Part shown: positions 1-5,693 of the stretch, in pieces
Layout: the number at the start of each line of letters is the position of its first letter
How positions within the stretch are numbered: the first letter of the stretch is position 1
Source of the DNA: Acidimicrobiaceae bacterium
GTDB lineage: Bacteria; Actinomycetota; Acidimicrobiia; Acidimicrobiales; UBA8592
Direction of reading: 5' to 3'
Assembly: GCA_002722525.1 (NCBI GenBank)
Contig: PBMJ01000019.1
Span: 1-7,398 of the forward strand
DNA length: 7,398 nucleotides
The notes under the pieces: model-generated
Seen by the model: only the letters and a program-made list of their open reading frames with translations
Told to the model about the DNA's origin: nothing
Database searches by the model: none
Translations under genes and position numbers: made by a program

Positions 1-413
1 TTAAGAAATGTCTTGGCCATCCTTTTGCACGTGTACTTCGGCCAGGAAGCCATACGCTTCTTTCACTTCAAGATTTAGCGCTTCGCTATCTTCATCGTGA
101 TGGGGATCAAATCCCATTTTGGAGGATGGCTTCTGCCAACCTAGAAGAATTAGGTGCACGAGCTGAAAGTATGAATGTTGGAGAAGTTGTTAGCGTGCAT
201 TCTATTCCTGGAGGAGGAACTCTACCTTCCGTTGTTATCCCTTCTATCGGATTGAAGTTATCGGGAGATAGAAGCTGGGAACTTCGCTGTGGGTTTGATA
301 GAGGGCTGCCTGTAATCGCTCGCGTAGAGGATGGCGATACCTATTTAGATTTTCGCACTATCGATCCTGATCACGATGAAATAGTTTCTGCTGCGCTAGG
401 AAACCTGGATTAG
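1..413 (+). CDS. selA: L-seryl-tRNA(Sec) selenium transferase, C-terminal part (5' end outside window)
   Basis: SelA is a PLP-dependent cytoplasmic enzyme that converts Ser-tRNA(Sec) to Sec-tRNA(Sec) using selenophosphate. The frame is open from codon 3-5 to the TAG at 411-413, about 137 residues. Recognisable C-terminal SelA features in order are a segment GHPFARVLRPG (codons 15-47), a region ending IPFWRM (111-128), then EELGARAE. The end of the protein has GGGTLP followed by IPSIG, then PVIARVEDGD, and a DFRT.DPDHDE-type tail that is typical of SelA. The ATG at 126 falls inside this conserved block. It also has GGAGG directly abutting it with no spacer, so it is not the start; the true start lies upstream of the window. 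selB follows 3 nt after the stop, the usual selA-selB operon order. The assignment rests on motif memory, not a database search. Confidence 0.93.
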   Translation, partial: KKCLGHPFARVLRPGSHTLLSLQDLALRYLHRDGDQIPFWRMASANLEELGARAESMNVGEVVSVHSIPGGGTLPSVVIPSIGLKLSGDRSWELRCGFDRGLPVIARVEDGDTYLDFRTIDPDHDEIVSAALGNLD

Positions 414-416
414 CTA

Positions 417-2141
417 GTGGTAAACCATGTTGTCTGCACAGCTGGCCATGTGGATCATGGAAAATCAACTCTTATACGTGCATTAACCGGAACTGACCCA
501 GATCGATGGGCCGAAGAGAAAGAACGTGGCTTAACTATCGATTTGGGATTCGCCCAATTCACGCTTCCAAGTGGAAACACTATTTCGTTTGTTGATGTAC
601 CAGGTCATGAAAGGTTTATTCGGAATATGTTAGCTGGGGTAGGAACAGTTGATTCGTGCATCTTCGTCGTTGCTGCCAATGAAGGGTGGAAACCTCAATC
701 TGAAGAGCATCTGCGGATTCTAAATCTTCTTGGTGTGTCATCGGGCGTTGTAGCTTTAACGAAGGTTGCGTTAGCTGATGAGGAATTGCGTGATCTTGCC
801 GAATTAGAAGTTGCTGACCATTTGGATGGAACATTTTTGAGCTCTGCACCAATTGTTCATGTTGATGCTATATCAGGATTAGGTCTAGATACTTTAATCA
901 CTGAGATAGAGACTGTTTTAGGTGATACCCCACCAAATTCTGATAGGCAGAGGCCCCGTTTATGGGTAGATCGTGTTTTTGCCGTTAAAGGGTCTGGGAC
1001 AGTAGTTACAGGAACTTTGGGAGGAGGTTCCTTTGAGGTTGGGGAAGAGTTACTGCTTTCACCTGAAAATCATCGGGTTCGAATACGTGCGTTACAGTCT
1101 CATCACGAAGAATTAGAAAAAGCTGATCCGGGAGCAAGGCTTGCAGTTAATTTAGTCGGTATTGATCACAATGACCTTGCTAGAGGATCTGTACTCATAA
1201 GGTCTAATCAGTGGCATTTCACTTCAAAATTTGATGGTGACCTGTTCGTCCTTAATGCCGTAGATCATGATATTTCAAGGAGAGGCGCCTACTTAGTGTA
1301 TTTAGGATCTGGAGAGTATCCGGCAAAACTTCGTGTACTTGGCCCAGAAAGTATTTTTCCTGGGGAGCAAGGGAAAGTCCGTATCTTCATAGATGATGAA
1401 CTTCCATTAATGCTTGGAGATAGATATATCCTCCGCGATAGCGGACGCGGAGAGACGATAGGAGGGGGAAAGATTCTTGATCCGCAGCCGTTGCTCAAAT
1501 CTTCAGAGGCAGCTCCTGACGCAAGCGTAGATCGGGTCATTTCGGAACATGGCTGGATTACAGATGACCATTTGGAAGCTTTGACAGGTGAAAGGCGAAC
1601 GCCGACAGTTAAAAACTGGATTATTGACCCGCCGTTGATTAATGAATTGAAATTTGAGGTTCTTCAATTAATCGAAGAAGGCGGGGCACTTGGTGTGAAT
1701 CTTTCTGACCTAAGTCAACACCAACGTAATATCGTCGATTTACTTTCTGACGTTGTCGTAGAAGGAAACTATCTCCGAAAAGAAGGCGAGGATAATCTTG
1801 CTGGACACGACTTTCTGGAGGAATTAGAAATGAACTTGTTCAAACCACCTGAGCCTACTTCTGTGGGTAAGCCTGAACTGCGCGAGCTTGTGCGGAGGGG
1901 GCTGGTAATTGAGGAAGGGGGGATATATTTTTCTCCTAAGGCTATTGAGGAAGCGACGACGATTCTGGGCTTAATGCTTCAAGAAGCACCTGAAGGTATC
2001 ACGGTTGGTGAAGTTAGAGAAGAACTAAAGACAACAAGAAAGTACATCCTTCCTCTTTTGGCGTATCTTGATAATTCGGGAATAACTGTTAGACGAGGCG
2101 ATGTTAGGTTGGCTGGTAAGCGCATGCCGACTACTAATTAG
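417..2141 (+). CDS. selB: Selenocysteine-specific translation elongation factor SelB
   Basis: SelB is a GTPase that carries Sec-tRNA(Sec) to UGA codons marked by a SECIS hairpin. The 574 residues are slightly shorter than the E. coli protein (about 614). The G domain shows G1 GHVDHGKS (residues 10-17), G2 with RGLTIDLGF (37-45) and G3 DVPGH (60-64). EF-Tu-like domains 2 and 3 span roughly 180-355, including VDRVFAVKGSGTVVTGT (184-200) and ending near DRYILRDSGRGETIGGGK (335-352). The remainder (about 370-574) corresponds to the winged-helix repeats that bind SECIS RNA. One oddity is the G4 guanine-specificity motif, normally (N/T)KxD, which reads TKVA (115-118), so the aspartate is missing. 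The start is GTG at 417, 3 nt after the selA stop. The upstream ribosome-binding sequence is weak, so coupled translation from selA is likely. Confidence 0.97.
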   Translation: MVNHVVCTAGHVDHGKSTLIRALTGTDPDRWAEEKERGLTIDLGFAQFTLPSGNTISFVDVPGHERFIRNMLAGVGTVDSCIFVVAANEGWKPQSEEHLRILNLLGVSSGVVALTKVALADEELRDLAELEVADHLDGTFLSSAPIVHVDAISGLGLDTLITEIETVLGDTPPNSDRQRPRLWVDRVFAVKGSGTVVTGTLGGGSFEVGEELLLSPENHRVRIRALQSHHEELEKADPGARLAVNLVGIDHNDLARGSVLIRSNQWHFTSKFDGDLFVLNAVDHDISRRGAYLVYLGSGEYPAKLRVLGPESIFPGEQGKVRIFIDDELPLMLGDRYILRDSGRGETIGGGKILDPQPLLKSSEAAPDASVDRVISEHGWITDDHLEALTGERRTPTVKNWIIDPPLINELKFEVLQLIEEGGALGVNLSDLSQHQRNIVDLLSDVVVEGNYLRKEGEDNLAGHDFLEELEMNLFKPPEPTSVGKPELRELVRRGLVIEEGGIYFSPKAIEEATTILGLMLQEAPEGITVGEVREELKTTRKYILPLLAYLDNSGITVRRGDVRLAGKRMPTTN

Positions 2142-2156
2142 AGCGTCACCTCTGGA

Positions 2157-2173
2157 AGCTCTACCATAGAGTT
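2157..2173 (+). other. Small hairpin between selB and deoD
   Basis: An AGCTCTA arm (2157-2163) pairs with TAGAGTT (2167-2173) across a 3-nt CCA loop, giving seven pairs including one G-U. Only GGGTTTGT follows, so there is no solid U-tract. It may be a weak attenuator or terminator separating selAB from deoD, or simply chance. The arm also contains TAGAGT (2167-2172), a possible -10 element for deoD, without a convincing -35 box. Confidence 0.3.
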
Positions 2174-2207
2174 GGGTTTGTAATCGAAATAGAAAAGGGG
2201 ACTTCTA

Positions 2208-2933
2208 ATGGATAGTGGACCAACCCCTCACCTGGAGGGGAAAAGAGGGGATTATGCTCCTATTACCCTTGTTCCTGGAGATCCAAAGCGGGCTAGATTT
2301 ATAGCAGAAAATTACCTTCAAGAAGTCCGGCAGGTAAATAGAGTTCGCGGCGCCGATGGTTTTACTGGGGTATTTAATGGAATTCCAATTTCAGTTCAAG
2401 CTGTTGGGATGGGGGTTCCGTCGGCGGCGATTTACTATACGGAATTGATCCGTTTTTATGGAGTGCAAACACTTATTCGCGTTGGAAGCTGTGGCGGGTT
2501 ATCAGAGTCAGTAGAGCTGGGTGATATTATCTGCGCTACAGGAGCTGGAACTGACTCAGCTGCAATTCAGACTTTAAATAACGGACTCACGCTGCCTGCA
2601 GTTCCGAGTTGGGATCTTTTGTCTAGTGCTATGAGTATTGCCGAAGAAAAAGGGATAGTGGTCATGGCTGGGCCTGTATTTACGTCTGATCTCTTTTATG
2701 GTCCAAGTACAAAAATTTTTGAAGAGCTTGGATCGAGAGGAATCTTAGGAGTTGAAATGGAAGTTGCTGGCCTATTTACGATTGCGGCACTAGAGGGGGT
2801 TAAAGCCCTAGCTCTATTGACGGTAAGTGATGACATTGTGAGAAATAAAGTAATGAGTTCATCGGATAGAGAAAATACTTTTGATGAGATGGTTACTGTC
2901 GCTTTGGGTGTTGCATCAAATCAGGCAGGATAA
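2208..2933 (+). CDS. deoD: DeoD-type purine nucleoside phosphorylase
   Basis: This cytoplasmic purine-salvage enzyme splits purine (deoxy)ribonucleosides with phosphate into free base and (deoxy)ribose-1-phosphate. At 241 residues it has the length of the hexameric DeoD class. Compared from memory with E. coli DeoD, the key residues sit at a constant +4 offset. They are H8 (His4), the phosphate-loop GDP at 24-26 with R28 (Arg24), R47 (Arg43), R91 and S94 in RVGSCG (Arg87, Ser90), and M184-E185 in GVEMEVAG (Met180, Glu181). S207-D208 matches Ser203 and the catalytic Asp204, and R221 matches Arg217. A full active site is therefore present and it should be functional. The ATG at 2208 follows AAGGGG (2195-2200) with 7-nt spacing. 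It lies 66 nt after selB on the same strand and ends only 8 nt from the convergent whiB stop. Confidence 0.95.
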   Translation: MDSGPTPHLEGKRGDYAPITLVPGDPKRARFIAENYLQEVRQVNRVRGADGFTGVFNGIPISVQAVGMGVPSAAIYYTELIRFYGVQTLIRVGSCGGLSESVELGDIICATGAGTDSAAIQTLNNGLTLPAVPSWDLLSSAMSIAEEKGIVVMAGPVFTSDLFYGPSTKIFEELGSRGILGVEMEVAGLFTIAALEGVKALALLTVSDDIVRNKVMSSSDRENTFDEMVTVALGVASNQAG

Positions 2934-2941
2934 CTTCTTAT

Positions 2942-3205
2942 TTAGAATGGTTTTTCAGGGAGAAGGGATTTGCGTTCCATTTCATTGAGCCCTCCCCAAA
3001 TTCCATGCTGTTCTCTGATTTTAAGAGCGTACGCTAGACAATCTGTTTTTACGGTGCATGACGCGCATATTAATTTTGCCCTGCGTTCTCTTGCTCTTTT
3101 TGCTTCTTTACGTTCAAAGTTTGAAGGTGGGAAAAAGACGTGAATTTGTGGGCCACGACACGCTGCCCTGTATTGCCATCCTGAATCATCTAATAGCGCA
3201 CTCAA
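2942..3205 (-). CDS. WhiB-family iron-sulfur transcriptional regulator
   Basis: WhiB-like proteins are small actinobacterial regulators that hold a [4Fe-4S] cluster through four cysteines and typically act with the primary sigma factor. The 87-residue protein has all four, C16, C47, C50 and C56 (C-X30-C-X2-C-X5-C), followed by the GIWGG turn (68-72). A lysine/arginine-rich stretch (32-44) lies between the first and second cysteines. The start is TTG at 3205-3203, preceded by a GGGGG ribosome-binding site (3215-3211) with a 5-nt gap, and a promoter lies just upstream. No in-frame ATG or GTG lies close by, so TTG is the best choice. The sequence does not let me say which WhiB paralogue this is. 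The gene converges on deoD with 8 nt between stops, leaving no room for a conventional terminator between them. Confidence 0.95.
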   Translation of the reverse strand: MSALLDDSGWQYRAACRGPQIHVFFPPSNFERKEAKRARERRAKLICASCTVKTDCLAYALKIREQHGIWGGLNEMERKSLLPEKPF

Positions 3206-3224
3206 CTCTGCCCCCTTTAACGGG

Positions 3225-3254
3225 AACCTAGTCAGCGTTGGCAGGTTGTGGCAA
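3225..3254 (-). promoter_or_regulatory. Probable whiB promoter
   Basis: Read on the - strand, TTGCCA (3254-3249) serves as a -35 box and TAGGTT (3230-3225) as a TANNNT -10 box, separated by 18 nt. The -10 lies 19 nt upstream of the TTG start with the GGGGG ribosome-binding site in between, so the 5' leader would be very short. The fit to actinobacterial housekeeping sigma promoters is good but is judged by eye. Confidence 0.55.
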
Positions 3255-3335
3255 GAAAAAAAGGCTATTTCATCAAAAAAATAAGAGAAAACACGAAAAA
3301 GTGCGTCTTTTGGTCCTGTGCCAACTCATTTAACC

Positions 3336-3396
3336 ACTAGATATCGCTGGTTTTACACATGTGTGATTTGTTACTAGAACAAAGCGGATTACTAGA
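3336..3396. repeat. Dyads and ACTAGA repeats in the whiB/nfeD intergenic region
   Basis: The 224-bp gap between nfeD and whiB (3206-3429) holds no convincing gene. It contains ACTAGA three times (3336-3341, 3373-3378, 3391-3396), the last two as TTACTAGA 18 nt apart. The middle copy lies in an inverted repeat, TTTGTT-ACTAG-AACAAA (3367-3383). A separate perfect palindrome, ACACATGTGT, lies at 3355-3364. These could be operator sites or processing signals downstream of nfeD. No hairpin is followed by a T-run in the nfeD direction, so none is a clear terminator. Confidence 0.35.
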
Positions 3397-3429
3397 TGGA
3401 AGAGAAAAGTTAAGTATTTGCTTTGGTTA

Positions 3430-4611
3430 TTAGCTGGTTCTTTGGGAAGCTATTTTTGTAGTCGCAAATCGTCCGCGTATCATGATTGGCATCCCTCGGA
3501 ACATCAGGACAAATATTCCTACGATCCCTGCTGTCATCGGAATCCAAGACATTTGAATACTCGTTTCGGGATATAGAAAAACCGTTCCGAAAATAAACGC
3601 TATCTGCCCGGCGAATGTCCAAAAACGTGGGACAACCGTTTGTATGTCTACGGTAAAAGCAACCATCGAGATAAGTATCAAGATCAAAGCCCATAGCCGG
3701 ACTGGTAACGCTGCTATACCATAGCTCCCAAGTGCTAGAGCAACTGCGCCAATTGCGCCAGCGATACCGATCCCGATAGAAAAGAACTCAAATAAGAGAA
3801 GAACGAGCCCAGAAATTAATAGAAGATATGCTACGGGAGGACTTGCAATAGTGTGCATAAGCTGATCGAGAAGTGAAAGGCCTCGAATCTTTGTCTGGGT
3901 TAGTGGTGATAGGCGAGGTCCTTGATCGGTCGAAATAACTTCGGAAATGAAGCTATCTCTGGAAACGAGAAAATCTCCCAACGTTGGGTTTGCGCAGCGA
4001 GCGAGTTGCTGCTCTGGTGTCAGTGGATTACCTAATTCGTCTATTTCGACTTTTTCGCATCGGACAATTTCTTTTTCAATTGCTTGTTCCCAGCCCAAAG
4101 TATTTGATTGAAGAAGATCGTGATTTTCTCCCCAGATCGTTCCAAAGATGTTTGAATGAAGTACTTGAGGGCCCGTGTTTCCAATAGTGGATCCTATGGA
4201 AACGCCAACAGAATCTGCGACACTGATAAGTTGGGCGACTTTTCCATGGGCTGAAGACCCTGACGGCCCAACCCATATATCTATTGGAACGGTTGAATTT
4301 TTGATCTGTTGCGCTATTTCATTTAGTTCAGCATCAGAAATAACGGCTTGTTTGGAGTTGACTTGTAGAATCAGCGCTCGGGCGCCATTTCTTTGAACTT
4401 CGTCAAGTGCTTTCGATAGGACATCGGAAAGAACCTTGTCTAGAAGACCACTTACTTCAAAAACTTCGACAAAGCCGACATTCTCTGGCTGAGTGTCCTG
4501 AGCGCTGGCCTTAGAGAGGTACACGGAAGAAAAGAATGAAAAGCATAGAAGTGACACCAATAACCAGATAAGTGGACGACGCAGAGCTGAGAAAATCCGG
4601 AGGGAGATCAT
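3430..4611 (-). CDS. NfeD / ClpP-class membrane protein with apparently inactive protease domain
   Basis: NfeD proteins are membrane proteins with an extracytoplasmic ClpP/SppA-like serine-protease domain, several membrane helices and usually a C-terminal OB-fold. They often partner a slipin (SPFH) protein. Here a basic start and hydrophobic segment (about 12-35, ending SKASAQ) form a signal peptide or anchor. A ClpP-class fold follows, with ARALILQVNSK (77-87), VGPSG (114-118) and GSTIGNTGP (140-148). A run of membrane segments covers about 260-372. Two oddities stand out. The GARAASAG-type box that carries the nucleophile in active members reads GSSAHGKV here, placing glycine (G123) at the serine position. 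The protein also stops soon after the last helix with no OB-fold. Two cysteines (C185, C206) lie in the soluble part. The ATG at 4611 comes 9 nt after the STAS stop, so the two are probably cotranscribed. Confidence 0.82.
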   Translation of the reverse strand: MISLRIFSALRRPLIWLLVSLLCFSFFSSVYLSKASAQDTQPENVGFVEVFEVSGLLDKVLSDVLSKALDEVQRNGARALILQVNSKQAVISDAELNEIAQQIKNSTVPIDIWVGPSGSSAHGKVAQLISVADSVGVSIGSTIGNTGPQVLHSNIFGTIWGENHDLLQSNTLGWEQAIEKEIVRCEKVEIDELGNPLTPEQQLARCANPTLGDFLVSRDSFISEVISTDQGPRLSPLTQTKIRGLSLLDQLMHTIASPPVAYLLLISGLVLLLFEFFSIGIGIAGAIGAVALALGSYGIAALPVRLWALILILISMVAFTVDIQTVVPRFWTFAGQIAFIFGTVFLYPETSIQMSWIPMTAGIVGIFVLMFRGMPIMIRGRFATTKIASQRTS

Positions 4612-4620
4612 TTTTTGACT

Positions 4621-4968
4621 TTATTCCTGTTCGGCTTTACCTAAAGCTTCCAACGCTTCTTCGTATGTTTCAGTTACTGTGACGATCTGATCGAAACCTG
4701 TTGTTTTAAGTAGTCCCATGAGCGAAGCTCTTCCGCAGCAAACGACTACAACGCCATCGTTTTCTCCTGCTTTTCGTATAGCCCCGATAAGTGCTCCTAA
4801 TCCGGCAGAATCCATAAATGGAACTTCGCTAAGGTCGATGAGTAAGTAGGAAACCGAAACTAAATTTCCTAACGCTTCTCTGAATGAATCGACGGTATAT
4901 GAATCTATTTCTCCAGCTGGACGGCAGATACTAAATTCCCCGTCGCCTTCTACATGAATGTCTAACAC
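4621..4968 (-). CDS. STAS-domain anti-anti-sigma factor (SpoIIAA/RsbV-like)
   Basis: Proteins of this type bind anti-sigma kinases (RsbW/SpoIIAB-like) and release an alternative sigma factor; they are switched off by phosphorylation of a serine. The 115-residue protein is a single STAS domain: GEID (19-22), a central strand YLLIDLSEVPFMDSAGLGAL (41-60), then VVVCCGR (74-80) and a C-terminal ALEAL helix. S54 in DSAGLG is at the phosphorylation position and is preserved. It starts at GTG (4968-4966) with GGAGG (4977-4973) 4 nt upstream. It is first in a two-gene unit with the downstream NfeD protein and divergent from a response regulator. No anti-sigma kinase or phosphatase lies in the window, so its partner is encoded elsewhere. 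Two adjacent cysteines (C77, C78) lie in the third strand. Confidence 0.93.
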   Translation of the reverse strand: MLDIHVEGDGEFSICRPAGEIDSYTVDSFREALGNLVSVSYLLIDLSEVPFMDSAGLGALIGAIRKAGENDGVVVVCCGRASLMGLLKTTGFDQIVTVTETYEEALEALGKAEQE

Positions 4969-4998
4969 TGTTCCTCCACAAAGATCTCTTAGGCGCGG

Positions 4999-5029
4999 AT
5001 GATACTCGCATTTGTTTCATAACACACAA
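4999..5029 (-). promoter_or_regulatory. Possible promoter for the STAS-nfeD unit
   Basis: On the - strand, TATCAT (5004-4999) matches a TANNNT -10 box about 30 nt upstream of the GTG start. TTGTGT (5029-5024) could be a -35 box, but the 19-nt spacer is longer than ideal. This is the only reasonable candidate I see in the 138-bp divergent region on this strand. Confidence 0.3.
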
Positions 5030-5071
5030 GAAAAGAAAGATTATTGATCAAGTAAAGGGTTGAGGAAAATA

Positions 5072-5107
5072 TGGAGACAGGTGCCTTCTCAGAGTAGTCT
5101 TCTTCTA
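5072..5107 (+). promoter_or_regulatory. Promoter for the response regulator, probably giving a leaderless mRNA
   Basis: TAGTCT (5095-5100) fits the TANNNT -10 consensus and TGGAGA (5072-5077) is a 4-of-6 match to TTGACA with a 17-nt spacer. Six nucleotides separate the -10 from the ATG at 5107, which puts the expected +1 on the A of the start codon. No Shine-Dalgarno sequence precedes the ATG (TCTTCT does). Both facts agree with leaderless transcription, which is common in actinobacteria. Confidence 0.5.
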
Positions 5108-5475
5108 TGTCGCATATTTTGGTAGCTACAGACTCAGACGATGTTGCTGAAGAAACATTCTCTGCCTTGGCAGCATTTGGTACAACGGTAAGTAGGGTGC
5201 GAAAAGGGCAAGATGTTCGTCCTGTAGTAAAGGAGCTCGAACCTGATCTAGTGATTCTCGATCTCCAAATTGGAAATATGGGTGGAGTTGCAACCAGCAT
5301 TGACCTGAGGCATGAAGCTCAAGCGGGAAGATTAAAAGAAGTTAAGATAATTATGTTGCTCGACCGAGAAGTCGATAAGTGGATAGCCACTGAAGCTAAA
5401 GTCGATGCTGAACTTGTGAAACCGTTAAATGCTATGAAACTTCGAAAGACAACTGATTTGTTGCTCAGCTCATAG
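5107..5475 (+). CDS. Single-domain response regulator (receiver domain only)
   Basis: This is a CheY/Spo0F-like receiver expected to be phosphorylated by a histidine kinase and to signal through protein contacts, as it has no output domain. The 122 residues match one receiver. The acidic pocket residues lie after strand 1 (D9, D11, D12 in ILVATDSDD). D52 in DLVILDLQIGNMGG is the phospho-acceptor, and K105 in ELVKPL is the conserved lysine-proline. The Ser/Thr normally found at the end of strand 4 is replaced: IIMLLDRE (81-88) has leucines there, which may alter the conformational switch. The gene is divergent from the STAS-nfeD unit, so a functional link to sigma-factor control is possible but only inferred from position. 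It ends 29 nt from the convergent tRNA gene, and I see no terminator in that gap. Confidence 0.85.
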   Translation: MSHILVATDSDDVAEETFSALAAFGTTVSRVRKGQDVRPVVKELEPDLVILDLQIGNMGGVATSIDLRHEAQAGRLKEVKIIMLLDREVDKWIATEAKVDAELVKPLNAMKLRKTTDLLLSS

Positions 5476-5504
5476 GAAAAAGCAGATCACAGAACAGCTC
5501 TTTG

Positions 5505-5578
5505 TCGGGTAGGCGGGATTTGAACCCACGACCTCCTCGTCCCGAACGAGGCGCGCTACCAACCTGCGCCACTACCCG
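5505..5578 (-). tRNA. tRNA-Pro (anticodon CGG)
   Basis: Read on the - strand, a full cloverleaf is visible. The acceptor stem is CGGGTAG (5578-5572) paired with CTACCCG (5512-5506), with discriminator A at 5505. The D arm is GCGC/GCGC and the anticodon stem is CCTCG/CGAGG. The loop TTCGGGA gives anticodon CGG, which reads CCG. The T arm is GTGGG-TTCAAAT-CCCGC. The gene is 74 nt long and CCA is not encoded, since ACAA follows the acceptor stem. The C1-G72 acceptor end and the anticodon are characteristic of bacterial proline tRNA. Confidence 0.97.
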
Positions 5579-5590
5579 TTTTCTGCGTCG

Positions 5591-5596
5591 ATACTA
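5591..5596 (-). promoter_or_regulatory. Possible -10 box of the tRNA-Pro promoter
   Basis: TAGTAT (5596-5591 on the - strand) lies 12 nt before the mature tRNA 5' end, a good -10 position. A perfect TTGACA (5611-5606) is just upstream, but the spacing is only 9 nt, so it cannot serve as a normal -35 for this box. The surrounding AT-rich stretch may help activity. Confidence 0.35.
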
Positions 5597-5676
5597 TCCA
5601 ATAATTGTCAAATAATTGCGAATAAATATGTGCGACGATTCACTTACCTACGTTTCTCCTAATATCAAAGCAAACT

Positions 5677-5690
5677 TAGAGTAGTAAAGT
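5677..5690 (+). promoter_or_regulatory. Candidate -10 elements upstream of the HELAH membrane protein
   Basis: Two overlapping TANNNT hexamers, TAGAGT (5677-5682) and TAAAGT (5685-5690), lie just before the ATG codons at 5694 and 5700. Either would give a leader of a few nucleotides at most, and no clear Shine-Dalgarno is present. No -35 box is convincing, so the exact start is open. Confidence 0.25.
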
Positions 5691-5693
5691 GCT

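Noticed and set aside
1..117. A 38-codon - strand reading frame with an ATG at 117-115
   Set aside because: It has no ribosome-binding site and lies entirely opposite the + strand SelA coding frame, whose conserved residues explain this stretch.
616..852. Antisense reading frame inside selB (also another at 1289-1540)
   Set aside because: Both oppose the highly conserved SelB frame, have no family resemblance and are ordinary shadow frames.
5505..5578. tRNA-Pro as an integration (att) site for a mobile element
   Set aside because: I found no duplicate of the tRNA 3' end, no integrase and no composition shift nearby.
5606..5611. Perfect TTGACA on the - strand upstream of tRNA-Pro
   Set aside because: It looks like an ideal -35 box but is only 9 nt from TAGTAT, and no -10 hexamer lies at 16-18 nt spacing.
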